Source: Lachnospiraceae bacterium (GTDB lineage Bacteria > Bacillota > Clostridia > Lachnospirales > Lachnospiraceae). Taken from it: 64,000 bases of DNA. A program made the translations under genes and the position numbers. The stretch lies in NCBI GenBank assembly GCA_009774145.1, contig VSND01000011.1, positions 1-64,000 on the forward strand. The letters are read 5' to 3'. Below are positions 33,433-42,397 of this stretch, one piece after another; position 1 is the first letter of the stretch, and every line of letters starts with the position of its first letter. The notes beneath the pieces were generated by a model that was not told the DNA's origin, did not search any database, and was given only the letters and a program-made list of their open reading frames with translations.

Positions 33433-34653
33433 ATGGCAGGAAAAAAGAGAGCAGACAATAAAGGGCGGATACTCTGCACAGGAGAAAGGCAGCGTCCAGA
33501 AGATAATCGATATTTGTATCGCTATTTTGATTCGACCGGAAAGAGAAGGATAATCTATGCACTTACTCTGTCAGAACTTCGGGAAAAAGAAAAGCAGATT
33601 CAGCGCGATCTGCAAGACGGCATTGACATCAGCCGGAGCGACATGACATTGAATCAGCTTTTTCAAATGTACATGGACAACAAAACCGATCTCCGGGAAA
33701 GCACCAGATGCAACTATATATCCGTCTGGAACAACGGCCTGAAAGATTCTGTCCTTGGAAATATGAAGATTGCGCAGATCAGGCAGATTCATATACGCTC
33801 CTTTTATTCCGAACTGGTAAAGAAAGGGCTTTCTGCGAACATGGTCAAACTGTATCACAATCTGATTTATCCAGCGCTGGAGCTTGCCGTTGATTCTGAT
33901 ATCATTCGCAAGAATCCCGCAAAGGATGCAAAGAAGGGAATCGGCGGCACAAAGAAGGAGCGCACAGCCATGACCATAGCCGAACAGGGGAAACTGCTGG
34001 ATTTTATCAAAGGCAGTGACAGATACCGCATCTACTATCCTATGATGGTGTTCGCCCTGTCTACTGCCCTCCGAGTCGGCGAATTAACAGGCCTGCGGTG
34101 GTCTGACGTGGATCTGAAAGAAAATATCATACATATCCGCCAACAGCTTATATACCGCAATCTGGGCGACGGCTGCCGGTTCCATGTACAGGACTTAAAG
34201 ACCGAAGCCGGACGACGGGACATTCCACTGACGGCCAGCGCAAGGAAAAGCCTGATAAAGCAGAAAGAACTTTCTCTTGTGCTGGGTACCAAACAAAGGA
34301 AGGAGATTGATGGAATCACGGATTTTGTTTTTCTCAATTCACTGGGAAATCCATATGCTGCAAATGCAGTTAACTTTATGCTGAAAAATGTCGTAGAGGC
34401 ATATAACAGATCCGAGCGGGCAACGGCTGCCCGGGAAGATCGGGAAATGAAACTGCTCCCCCACATCTCCGCCCACATCTTACGGCATACTGCCTGTACC
34501 AGACTGGCAGAATCCGGAATCGATCCAAAGACATTGCAGTATATCATGGGACATTCCAGCATCGCCGTTACCATGGATATTTACAATCATGTAGACACTG
34601 CCCGAGTAAAAAATGAGATGGAGAAGGCGGAGGATGTCATAAAATACGGATGA
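33433..34653 (+). CDS. int: tyrosine recombinase/integrase, Tn916-type
   Basis: A 406-residue integrase. The N-terminal AP2-like arm-binding domain (NRYLYRYFDSTGKRRIIYA) is followed by a core-binding SAM-like domain and the catalytic domain with Arg (STALRVGELTGLRW), the HILRHTACTRLAESG box, the MGHSSIAVTMDIYNHV box and the nucleophile Tyr. AAAGGAGG precedes the ATG. All active residues are present. It is the right end of an element that has otherwise lost its conjugation genes. A tandem 11-base repeat follows at 34706. Confidence 0.94.
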   Translation: MAGKKRADNKGRILCTGERQRPEDNRYLYRYFDSTGKRRIIYALTLSELREKEKQIQRDLQDGIDISRSDMTLNQLFQMYMDNKTDLRESTRCNYISVWNNGLKDSVLGNMKIAQIRQIHIRSFYSELVKKGLSANMVKLYHNLIYPALELAVDSDIIRKNPAKDAKKGIGGTKKERTAMTIAEQGKLLDFIKGSDRYRIYYPMMVFALSTALRVGELTGLRWSDVDLKENIIHIRQQLIYRNLGDGCRFHVQDLKTEAGRRDIPLTASARKSLIKQKELSLVLGTKQRKEIDGITDFVFLNSLGNPYAANAVNFMLKNVVEAYNRSERATAAREDREMKLLPHISAHILRHTACTRLAESGIDPKTLQYIMGHSSIAVTMDIYNHVDTARVKNEMEKAEDVIKYG

Positions 34654-34705
34654 AACATTACGGAGCACTGTTTTCCATGGTGGTTCGTATTTTCTTTTGG
34701 GATTT

Positions 34706-34727
34706 GTCATAAAATCGTCATAAAATC
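34706..34727 (+). repeat. tandem 11-base repeat after the integrase gene
   Basis: GTCATAAAATC occurs twice head to tail, and a third partial copy (GTCATAAAAT) lies at 34636-34645 inside the end of int. Such direct repeats next to a Tn916-type integrase are likely arm-type binding sites near the element end. Confidence 0.6.
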
Positions 34728-34798
34728 AGGCTCTTACGGAAATCCTGATACCGAGAAATCCCGTATCTCCGCCGATTTCACACTTTTTTCACAAAAAA

Positions 34799-34841
34799 TT
34801 AGCACTCACCTCTTGACATTGCTAATATTTTGTTATATAAC
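34799..34841 (+). promoter_or_regulatory. hsp20 promoter with degenerate CIRCE operator
   Basis: TTAGCACTC (34799-34807), nine bases, then CATTGCTAA (34817-34825), which matches the CIRCE second arm GAGTGCTAA at seven of nine positions. Within and after it lie TTGACA (34813-34818), a 17-base spacer and TATAAC (34836-34841). HrcA-type repression is therefore likely, possibly weaker than at groE/dnaK. A further short palindrome GTTATAT/ATATAAC spans 34832-34850. Confidence 0.7.
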
Positions 34842-34908
34842 ATATATAACAAATAAAACAGCAACGGATTTTACAGAAATCCGCCACATACACAAGGAGG
34901 TATGAATT

Positions 34909-35349
34909 ATGTTATTAACTGATATTTTTGGAAGAAGCTTTATGGATGACTTTTTTGAAGATTTTGCAAATTCCTCTTTCTACCGTCCAAACCGGATCGG
35001 AAGTGCTCCTGCAATGAAGGCAGATGTACAGGAACTTGACAACGCTTACCAGATTGATCTGGAGCTTCCTGGATTCCAGAAGGAAGACCTGCATGCAGAA
35101 CTGAAGGATGGTTATCTCACGATCAAAGCCACCCACCAGAACACGGAAGAACAGAAAGATGCCAAAGGCAGATATATCCGTCAGGAACGGTACACCGGCC
35201 ATTACCAGAGAAGCTTTTATGTAGGTGATGATATCACTCAGGAAGATGTTCATGCAGCCTTTGAAAACGGCGTCCTGAAGCTGTCCGTCCCGAAGAAGGA
35301 AGTACAGCCAAAGGTGAATGAAAGCAGAACCATCCTGATTGAAGGCTGA
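34909..35349 (+). CDS. hsp20: Hsp20/alpha-crystallin small heat shock protein
   Basis: A 146-residue chaperone. AAGGAGG precedes the ATG. The alpha-crystallin domain runs from about residue 36 (MKADVQELDNAYQIDLELPGF) to AAFENGVLKLSVPKKE, followed by the C-terminal I-x-I-type RTILIEG. It prevents aggregation of unfolded proteins without ATP. Controlled by a CIRCE-like element. Ends at a terminator. Confidence 0.95.
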   Translation: MLLTDIFGRSFMDDFFEDFANSSFYRPNRIGSAPAMKADVQELDNAYQIDLELPGFQKEDLHAELKDGYLTIKATHQNTEEQKDAKGRYIRQERYTGHYQRSFYVGDDITQEDVHAAFENGVLKLSVPKKEVQPKVNESRTILIEG

Positions 35350-35388
35350 ATGGGTTCCACAATATAAATCCTTCCGTTCTTCCAGATC

Positions 35389-35420
35389 AGACAGAGGGCC
35401 CATCAGGCTCTCTGTCTTTT
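35389..35420 (+). terminator. terminator of hsp20
   Basis: AGACAGAG pairs with CTCTGTCT around a 13-base loop, followed by TTTT. Confidence 0.8.
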
Positions 35421-35634
35421 AATCAGCACATAACAAAACCGAATCATCTGAAAACCTGTGGCATAATAGTATTATCAGGAAGCATTTCGAAATCCATTCC
35501 AAGATGCCGAACTGGTCCGATGCCAGCAGCACCTCTGTGATAATCCTGCTCTCATTCTCTGGAAATCCAAACTTCCGAAAAGCATCCCCGCAGAATCGCT
35601 CCAATACTTCAACCGGAAAATACATGTGTGACAT
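35419..35634 (-). pseudogene. N-terminal remnant of an Ldh_2 family dehydrogenase
   Basis: The start (MSHMYFPVEVLERFCGDAFRK ... ESRIITEVLLASDQFGI) is the opening of malate/L-lactate/ureidoglycolate-type NAD dehydrogenases, where SHG should follow. After about 45 residues similarity ends and the frame becomes arbitrary. GGGAGG precedes the ATG, so the relic retains a ribosome site. It lies downstream of a truncated dctP gene, suggesting a lost sugar-acid operon. Confidence 0.65.
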
Positions 35635-35788
35635 TTTATTTTACCTCCCTGTAAAAAATCAGGTGGTACCAGCTTTATGGCTCCTCTTTTACTTTTTCAG
35701 TATACCGCATTTCTTTCCTGTGCACATCCATCCTTTCAGCAAGGCAGGACAGCAATACTGCCCCGCCCCTTCTCGTGCTTTTCAGGTT

Positions 35789-36395
35789 TTAATTATTGTT
35801 TACTACATCTATCTCCCATGTCAGCATGTCTGAAGTTTCCTCACTGATGGCTTTTGCCTTATCATACCAGTAATCAGTAAAAGCTTCCTGAATCTCTTTC
35901 ATGGCTTCCTCCGAGAATTCCGTAACCGTGACTTCTTTTTCACTGGCCAGCAGATCACTGAAACTTTCTTCCTTGCTCTCGCTTGCCGTCCACTCTTCTG
36001 CCAACATGTCCTTCATTGCGTCCATCATGATCTGACGGTATACCTCCGGAAGTCCGTTCCAGAAATCCTGATTATAGATACTTTCACCAGAAGTCTCTAC
36101 CCCATTTACCACGCCGGTACTCATGGCCGTATAGATATCGGAAAATGGAAGCGGCACAGTGCTGAATCCCATTTTGTCAAATGTATCTATGGTGATTTGC
36201 GTGGTGGGAACCCGGATCAGTACATTCTGGCAGTCTTCCAGCGTACTGATTTTTGTGGAAGTATTCATCCACCGGAAATAACACATCAGGTATCCCATCC
36301 AGCCAGTATTCGTATTCTTCAGCACTTTCTCCTTCAGCCAGTCTCCAACCTGTCCGTTCAGAACATTCATAGACCGGGAACACCCATATACCCGT
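35789..36395 (-). pseudogene. C-terminal remnant of a TRAP solute-binding protein (DctP)
   Basis: From about 36370 the frame reads MNVLNGQVGDWLKEK, then LIRVPTTQITIDTFDKMGFSTVPLPFSDIYTAMSTGVVNGVE, which is the ligand-binding half of DctP proteins. The preceding WVFPVYE segment lies in a different frame, and nothing earlier remains. At the break it meets the truncated LacI gene on the opposite strand. Non-functional. Confidence 0.75.
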
Positions 36396-37100
36396 GAGGA
36401 ACTCCGTCTCCTGATTAACACTCTGGACTGCGACGGTATTGCCATCTCGCCCGTCAATATTCCAGGCATTACGGAAATAATTGAATGGGCGGAAAAAAAA
36501 CGAGTCCCCATGGTCTTTTATAATGTAGATCAGCCGAACTGTTCCCGACTCAGCTTTGTAGGCTGTGATTATGTGAAAGCCGGCAGAATCGCCGCCGGTC
36601 TCGCCGCCTTTGCCAGCAAAGATGAAGGAAAGATCTGTATTTTATCCTCAAAAGTCGCTAACCTTCCCAGTTTTGAAGATCGCGTAGCCGGCTTTCGTGA
36701 AGAACTTTCCGCCCATTACCCTCATATGGAAATTGTAGAAAATACACTTCTTGACGGTGACCAGTTTGACTGTTATGACACTATCCGGAAAATCATTGCC
36801 CGTCATCCTGATATCTGCATTATCTATCTGGTAAATCCCGGTGACTACAGTGCCTGCCATGCCATCAGCAAAGCAGTCGGAAAGCGAAAGATCCGAATTA
36901 TCACCAACGACCTGATGGAAGAGCAGATACCAATGCTTCAGTCCGGTCTGATCTCCGCCACCATTGATCAGGAACCGCTGCGCCAGGGCAGCCTCCCGTT
37001 GGAGATTCTTTTCAATCACCTCGCCATGGGGATTCGGCCGCCTGCCAATCCAGTATATACCAGACTTTCCATTATTATTGGACAGAACAGTCCTGCATAA
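36390..37100 (+). pseudogene. LacI-type regulator lacking its DNA-binding domain
   Basis: The frame opens at REELRLLINTLDCDGIAISPVN and continues through FYNVDQPNCSRLSFVGCDYVKAGRIAAGLA, DRVAGFREEL and IITNDLMEEQIPMLQSGLISATIDQEP, the sugar-binding domain of LacI regulators or periplasmic-binding proteins. The helix-turn-helix and hinge are absent. An internal ATG at 36510 could start a fragment. Its missing 5' end faces the missing 5' end of dctP, as if one deletion removed both. Confidence 0.75.
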
Positions 37101-37248
37101 AATATCTTCCAGCCGAAAAGAGCCGCCTGATGTATCTACCATCAAATGGCTCTTTTGCTTCTTTTCTGTACATTTTCTTCATTCACTTTTTCAAAAAAGG
37201 TGCTTGTTTTAAGAGATTTGAAACAGTTTTTACACAAAGAGACAGTTA

Positions 37249-37806
37249 TTACTCCTCCCCTTCTTCCAGATACGACAAAATCCCCATACTCACCGCCCAG
37301 GCGATTTGATTCTGATAGTTGTCCTCCTGCAGTTTTTTAGCCTCCTCCCAGTTGCTTAAGAACCCGCATTCCACAATTACAATCGGCACTTCTGTTTTCT
37401 TCAGCAAATAATAACTCTCGTTTGCTTTCGCCTGCCGATGATTCTCCGGGTCCACATAGGCGACCAGTTTTTTCTGAAGAGTCTCTGCCAGCCGCTGCCC
37501 CTCCTGAGAGGTTCCGTAATAAAAAACCTGCGCCCCGGTTACATATTCTTCATGGTAACTGTTCTGATGGATGCTGACCACACAGTCCGGCTGCGTATCA
37601 TTTATCAGCGTACAGCGGTTCTTCATATCCTGAACTTTTTTATTCGATGTCTGTTCTTCATATAATCCCGCATCTGTTTCTCTGGTCATTACAACTTTTA
37701 CATCCTGCTGTTCCAGAAGCTTCTGTACCTTTTTTGCAATGATCAGATTCAGATCCTTTTCCAGAGAATCATCCACTCCGATCTTCCCGGGATCGTTTCC
37801 CCCATG
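37249..37806 (-). CDS. cwlD: cwlD, 3' part: N-acetylmuramoyl-L-alanine amidase (sporulation)
   Basis: About 185 residues beginning at the His codon of the zinc site: HGGNDPGKIG, SLEKDLNL (zinc Glu), MTRETD, CVVSIHQNSYH (zinc His) and IVECGFLSNWEEAKKL (catalytic Glu). This is the bulk of CwlD, the amidase that with PdaA makes the muramic delta-lactam of spore cortex. No start or ribosome site precedes it; in-frame sequence upstream belongs to the inserted element. Its missing 5' part lies at 42880-43040. Joining the two at the CATGG core gives one continuous 228-237 residue protein, the usual CwlD length. Confidence 0.9.
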   Translation of the reverse strand, partial: HGGNDPGKIGVDDSLEKDLNLIIAKKVQKLLEQQDVKVVMTRETDAGLYEEQTSNKKVQDMKNRCTLINDTQPDCVVSIHQNSYHEEYVTGAQVFYYGTSQEGQRLAETLQKKLVAYVDPENHRQAKANESYYLLKKTEVPIVIVECGFLSNWEEAKKLQEDNYQNQIAWAVSMGILSYLEEGEE

Positions 37807-37833
37807 TGGAGGGAGTGATTGCAGACCGAAAAA
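37807..37833. repeat. inner attachment half-site, left end
   Basis: TGGAGGGA, a 7-base spacer, CAGACC, then GAAAAA. It is the inverted counterpart of 42855-42882 with identical spacing; in the circular form the two create the palindromic attP. Confidence 0.85.
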
Positions 37834-37903
37834 GTAGCACTTAATCATTTTTATGTAAAAAATCAGGGGAAGAACTCCCTCCCCTGAAATCATAATTATT
37901 TTA

Positions 37904-38797
37904 TCACACTGATACATTGTCATTCTGAAGGCGAATAAGTTCTGCCTCTGTAAAACCGGTAACTTCCATGATATCTGTGATATCAATATTGCGTTTCAGC
38001 ATTTTCAGAGCCATTTCGGTGATCCTCTCCTTAGTCTTTTGATTTGCATATTCCACTTTTTCTTTTTCATAAAGCTGCCCTAACTGAGTCATATTAATCC
38101 TCCTTCTTATCTGCTCCAGATATTCTCTGCTGATAAACTTATCACTTGCAACAATTACACCTGACAAGGCAAAAATCCGCTGTTTTTCATTCGTTATTTG
38201 TTCTGCCAAATCTACCACTTTCTCCAGCATAACCCGCTTTCCTTCAGAGCCTGGCATCGTCAAAGGAAGGATGACCAGTTTCATCAAATCATCATCTTCA
38301 AGTGGTATGTCAGAATGAAGTTTCTGTTGGATGGTCTTAAACGACGCCTCACCATCTATATGAGATAGAAACGCCTGTTCTGTGCGTAATGTAAAACAGT
38401 TGGTTTCCAAAGTTGACTCTGCACTTTTCACATCACCGGTATAGATAACAATCAAACGCAGATCGAATTTTTCCTCCTCTTTATAGTATCTTTCCATAAC
38501 CCGTGCAATATAATTTAGATATTTTATCTTATTCTGCCTTTTATATTCAGCCTCATAATCAACAATAGCATATGTTCCATCTTCTAACAAAAACAGGTTG
38601 TCAATGTCCTTTTCGTTCGCTGAAATTTTAGGCAGATTGGTCGGAAGCAACTCCCGTATAGGTGGAAGATCCATTCCATATGCTGCAAAGCTTTTCTCTT
38701 TATAAGTTTGACTAAGAATCTTAAACAAAATATCCTTATTCTGATATGCAATTCCTTCCGGCATCATTTCCTCCGTATCATTTTCCGCTTTTCTCAC
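37904..38797 (-). CDS. Rpn family PD-(D/E)XK nuclease / putative transposase-like protein
   Basis: A 297-residue protein. The nuclease core is visible as LLEDGTYAIVDYEAEYKRQNKIKYLNYIARV (Asp and E-x-K) around residues 70-100, preceded by KDILFKILSQTYKEKSFAAYG. The C-terminal part is helical and ends in a short HTH-like ITDIMEVTGFTEAELIRLQ segment. Rpn-type proteins promote RecA-independent recombination and some act in phage defence. It starts with GTG inside the fic stop (GTGA), so the two are translationally coupled. Confidence 0.82.
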   Translation of the reverse strand: MRKAENDTEEMMPEGIAYQNKDILFKILSQTYKEKSFAAYGMDLPPIRELLPTNLPKISANEKDIDNLFLLEDGTYAIVDYEAEYKRQNKIKYLNYIARVMERYYKEEEKFDLRLIVIYTGDVKSAESTLETNCFTLRTEQAFLSHIDGEASFKTIQQKLHSDIPLEDDDLMKLVILPLTMPGSEGKRVMLEKVVDLAEQITNEKQRIFALSGVIVASDKFISREYLEQIRRRINMTQLGQLYEKEKVEYANQKTKERITEMALKMLKRNIDITDIMEVTGFTEAELIRLQNDNVSV

Positions 38798-39558
38798 TCA
38801 ATATTGGACTTTTTCTTTGCACGCTCCATCTGCCTGCGCCATGTTTTTACTGTCTGCGCTTTTAGAAAAGTCTGTAATGGCTTTAAATCCTGAACAGAGT
38901 CCCACGCCTCCAATGCATCATAGTACGCCCTTCGGTCCTCTTCATGAACCGTAATCGGCGGATGCATATGCATGACCAGAAAATAATTCATGGTCATCCT
39001 GCCTGCACGACCATTCCCATCAGCAAATGGATGAATATTCTCAAACTTTGCATGAAAATAAGCTGCCGCAGTAAGGGCATTTTTGTCCGCTACGTCCGCA
39101 AGCCCTTCTAATAATTCTGACATCTCTTCTGACACATCTTCCGGAGACGCTCCCACCTCTTCTCTGCCGGTCACATAATCATGATGCCTGTATTCTCCCG
39201 GACGTTCTCCCAGCTGCCATCTCCGTGAATCGTACGTATTTTGCGTCAAAATTCTCTGAAACTCTTTTATCAGACCCTCATCCAGAAGACGCTTCTCCTG
39301 AAAGGCTGTTAAAAACAACTCATATGCTTCTTTTGCGTTTCGTATTTCAAACAGAGTCTTTAAATCTCCTGTGTAAGCAGTTACTCCATCATGCTCAAAT
39401 ATCTCTCTGGTATCATGATAGGTGATTTTCTCGTTTTCTATCCTGCCGGAGTGATATGCAAATGCAATACTGTGACCATTCAGAGCTTCCGCCAGTTCCG
39501 CATCTGTAGTGATTTTTTTCTGCTGCCAAAGCGCAACTGCCTTTTCGTAATCTGTCAT
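38794..39558 (-). CDS. Fic domain protein (AMPylase type, self-inhibited class II)
   Basis: A 254-residue protein with the complete Fic motif HPFADGNGRAGR at residues 176-187. An N-terminal inhibitory motif, (S/T)xxxE(G/N), is visible as SGRIEN at 37-42, defining class II self-inhibited enzymes. Fic proteins transfer AMP or similar groups to target proteins. It follows the recombinase gene by 127 bases on the same strand and is coupled to the Rpn nuclease gene, so recombinase, Fic and nuclease may be co-expressed. A growth-control or defence role is inference. Confidence 0.92.
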   Translation of the reverse strand: MTDYEKAVALWQQKKITTDAELAEALNGHSIAFAYHSGRIENEKITYHDTREIFEHDGVTAYTGDLKTLFEIRNAKEAYELFLTAFQEKRLLDEGLIKEFQRILTQNTYDSRRWQLGERPGEYRHHDYVTGREEVGASPEDVSEEMSELLEGLADVADKNALTAAAYFHAKFENIHPFADGNGRAGRMTMNYFLVMHMHPPITVHEEDRRAYYDALEAWDSVQDLKPLQTFLKAQTVKTWRRQMERAKKKSNIE

Positions 39559-39685
39559 GTTATACTCCTCTTTTCCACCTTGTCAATGTAAGATGCCCTT
39601 TTTGCTTCTCTCCCCTTCTATCGATCTGTTATGATTTATCTTATCATAAAGCATGAAAATAATCCATACCACCTCCAGCACCAGT

Positions 39686-41401
39686 TCAGACAAACTCTGT
39701 AAACAGATGATCAAACTCACTGCTGAACTTATAGACAATCTCGATATGCTTATCCTCATATATATATATCTTCTCAATAAATTCCACCACGGTCGCCCGG
39801 TCAAGCTCCGTAATCTTACCATTCTCCAAAAGCTTCTGTATCCAATGGTTCGAAAGCACCGCCGAGACAGATGCGGTCCGATCAGCCAGAAAACGAATCT
39901 CCGTCTCAAGCCGTTTTATATTATTCTGAATGTCTGCAATGTCACTCTCATAGTCCGATTTCGTAATAATGCCGTCATAAAGCATACACCTGGCTCTTTT
40001 CATACGCTCCTGATTCTTCTGAATTTCCTTATTTTTGTTATCCAACTCACGTTGCATGTGATCAGCTTTGCCAGAAAATGTTTTATTCTGATGCTTTTCT
40101 ACCATCTTACTTAAATTTTCCACCTGGCTGATGATTTTATTGATATCATCTATTACGATATCCCTGATCACTTTGTCTGATATATAATGACTGGTACACC
40201 TGGGGGCATTCTCTCCCAGTCTCTTATGATTCTGACTGTAATCACGATAAGTACCACAATTATAATACAGATATCTGGATGTCCCGCCGTTTGACGCATG
40301 AATATATTTATCCTGTTTTTTCCGCATGGCATGCCCGCAGTCGCCGCACTTTAACAGACCTTTAAAAATCGTAACCTCATCTTTCTTTGTCGTATCACGC
40401 TGAACCGTCTTCATCATGGACTGAGCGATCTCCCATCTCTCCTTCGATATAATCGCCTCATGGGTGCCTTCACAGCGTATCCACTGATTCTTTGGGAGCT
40501 GAGAAGGTCTGCTGTCGGTAAGCTTTCGCTTTACCTGCTTATGCTGAACCAATGTGCCTGTGTAGACCTCATTCATCAGGATGCGTTTGATGCTGTCGCC
40601 CCGCCAGTGTACCTCCTCTTCAGAGATTTTTGTACCGCATTTATAATTCGATCCATGCAGTTTTTTATAAGTGGACGGATTAACAATCCCATCTACAGTC
40701 AGTCCTGCGGCAATCTCTTTTGGAGATATACCTGACAGATACTCTTCATAAATGCGTTTCACAACCTCAGAAGCGGTGGGATCTGGAATCAAATGATGCC
40801 GGTTCTTTGGATCCCTGATATAACCATAGGGAGGAAATGCACCCACAAACAGCCCTTTTTTCTGCATGGAATACATGCCGATGCAGACATTGCGGTGCTG
40901 CTGTTCCGAATACTCATGGTTCACCAACAGAATTATCTTATCACGAAGCTCGATCCTCTTATACAGGCTGTCATAAGTATCCCCTATGGCGATCAGACGA
41001 ATCTGCTTACCATACTGCTCAAACTCATCTTCCAAGTACTGCTGCATTTCCTTATCATGTCTGCCCAGTCTTGATAAATTTTTTACAATAATACAGTCAA
41101 TCAGGCCTGCTTTGGCATCCCGCATCATACTCTGAAAACCATCCCTGTCAAAATTCATGCCTGTACGATCGTCATCGCAATATACCTTATATTCCTGCAT
41201 CCTGAACTCTTCCTCGGAACTGCCATTCAGCATTTCCATATAATTCCTGATATAAGCGATCTGATTGACAATGCTTTGACTCATATCTGTCTTTTCCTTC
41301 TTGTCTCTGTCCTCATCAGACAGACGGACATAGATGCCAACACTCCACCTGTCCTCATACAGCGAGTTATGTACAGAAAATCTGCCTTTTTCATTATTCA
41401 T
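39686..41401 (-). CDS. large serine recombinase
   Basis: A 571-residue site-specific recombinase. The catalytic domain has the nucleophile Ser28 in YVRLSDED, GMNFDRDGFQ and NLSRLGRHDKEM. A recombinase domain follows (FVGAFPPYGY...GISPKEIA), then a zinc ribbon with Cys352, Cys355, Cys382 and Cys402, and a coiled coil (about 430-500). AAGGAGAG precedes the ATG. This is the domain plan of phage and skin-element integrases such as SpoIVCA. As the only recombinase inside the element, it should act on the CATGG cores. Its ribosome site lies in the end of the 65-residue gene upstream. Confidence 0.95.
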   Translation of the reverse strand: MNNEKGRFSVHNSLYEDRWSVGIYVRLSDEDRDKKEKTDMSQSIVNQIAYIRNYMEMLNGSSEEEFRMQEYKVYCDDDRTGMNFDRDGFQSMMRDAKAGLIDCIIVKNLSRLGRHDKEMQQYLEDEFEQYGKQIRLIAIGDTYDSLYKRIELRDKIILLVNHEYSEQQHRNVCIGMYSMQKKGLFVGAFPPYGYIRDPKNRHHLIPDPTASEVVKRIYEEYLSGISPKEIAAGLTVDGIVNPSTYKKLHGSNYKCGTKISEEEVHWRGDSIKRILMNEVYTGTLVQHKQVKRKLTDSRPSQLPKNQWIRCEGTHEAIISKERWEIAQSMMKTVQRDTTKKDEVTIFKGLLKCGDCGHAMRKKQDKYIHASNGGTSRYLYYNCGTYRDYSQNHKRLGENAPRCTSHYISDKVIRDIVIDDINKIISQVENLSKMVEKHQNKTFSGKADHMQRELDNKNKEIQKNQERMKRARCMLYDGIITKSDYESDIADIQNNIKRLETEIRFLADRTASVSAVLSNHWIQKLLENGKITELDRATVVEFIEKIYIYEDKHIEIVYKFSSEFDHLFTEFV

Positions 41402-41403
41402 GA

Positions 41404-41601
41404 TTATCTCTCCTTTGTATGGCTGTGAATCTCAATCAATTTCTCAACCGCCTCCATGCAGGAGAACTTTGATCTGTAACTTCTGACAACTCTCCATTTT
41501 TTCTTCTTACTTTTTGCACTGATCTGATGGGGCATTCCGTCAGAGTCCATTCTGTTTTCTAACAACATATTCTCTTCGTCGACAGAATATGAATTGGGCA
41601 T
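41404..41601 (-). CDS. small basic protein upstream of the recombinase (possible directionality factor)
   Basis: A 65-residue, Lys/Arg-rich protein, MPNSYSVDEENMLLENRMDS...KKKKWRVVRSYRSKFSCMEAVEKLIE. No clear ribosome site precedes the first ATG; MLLENR at 41568 is an alternative start. It ends two bases before the recombinase ATG, so the pair is coupled. Family unknown to me. Position, size and charge would suit a recombination directionality factor, but this is a guess. Confidence 0.6.
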   Translation of the reverse strand: MPNSYSVDEENMLLENRMDSDGMPHQISAKSKKKKWRVVRSYRSKFSCMEAVEKLIEIHSHTKER

Positions 41602-41698
41602 CAGACACAGGAAGTATCAGAAACCTGTTTCATTTTTCAGGAAAGAGAGGTATAATAAAGGGAACAACAAATCAGAATTTACGTGAAAGGAATAATAC

Positions 41699-42256
41699 AT
41701 GAACAGTAAATCAAAAAACGAAATAATAGAAGTGCTATATGAAGCTGTAGAGAAGAGCTTTCTATCTTTGTTTACTGACCATGGTGATGAACATTTTTAT
41801 TATTGCACTATTGTTATGACAGAGGCAGGAACACCATGTATTTCAGCACAATCCTATGAATCACTTGATAAATATATCAAAGAGAACGGCATGAGTGATG
41901 AGGATAAAGCGGACTGCAAATGGTCGTGGGCAGATTCACCATATTTCGCATATGGCTATGATGAGTATTTTAACAAGGTCGAAGAGCTTTTTAAGGAACG
42001 ATTCGCTGATGCAGAAAGTGATAATTGCCAATATGAAAATGAGTATAAAACATGGCTTGAAGCTATGGAAACAGTTATGAAAATGCTTGACCAAAAAGGC
42101 ATTTTTGGCAAGGGAAAAAATCGTGATGAAATTTTTATTTTTTCGGAAGAATCCCCTCCAGATGATGAAAGCGAAGAGTTTTATAAATGCGGTCAAAGAT
42201 TAAATCCTCCCACAGCATATAAAAAATGGCTTGCTGATTTGGAATGCAGCCTCTAA
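41699..42256 (+). CDS. DUF4303 family protein
   Basis: A 185-residue acidic protein: HFYYCTIVMTEAGTPCISAQSYESL near residue 32, WSWADSPYFAYGYDEYFNKV near residue 80, then helical to the C-terminus. This matches the DUF4303 pattern. Such small acidic proteins occur near polymorphic-toxin immunity loci. TGAAAGGAA precedes the ATG. A TATAAT-like box at 41652 lies upstream; the gene is divergent from the recombinase operon. Confidence 0.75.
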   Translation: MNSKSKNEIIEVLYEAVEKSFLSLFTDHGDEHFYYCTIVMTEAGTPCISAQSYESLDKYIKENGMSDEDKADCKWSWADSPYFAYGYDEYFNKVEELFKERFADAESDNCQYENEYKTWLEAMETVMKMLDQKGIFGKGKNRDEIFIFSEESPPDDESEEFYKCGQRLNPPTAYKKWLADLECSL

Positions 42257-42397
42257 ATTCCTGTTTATCAGAGAGTTATTTGGAACAACCATCAGGATTT
42301 ACAGGTCTGAAAAACAGACAAAGGAACTTATTGATTCGGGAAGTATGAATTGGGAAATTACATAAAAATAAATCAGAAGCTGTACAGGAGGACTCAT

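Noticed and set aside
37802..37806. The 5-base CCATG repeat alone as proof of an element
   Set aside because: Too short by itself; the case rests on the restored cwlD frame and the mirrored half-sites.
37904..39558. Fic and the Rpn protein as a classical Fic/antitoxin pair
   Set aside because: The inhibitory helix is inside the Fic protein itself, and the partner is a nuclease-like protein, not a small antitoxin.
41602..41698. A mother-cell sigma-E or sigma-K promoter before the recombinase operon
   Set aside because: I looked for the consensus boxes and found no convincing match, so developmental timing of the recombinase is not supported by promoter sequence.
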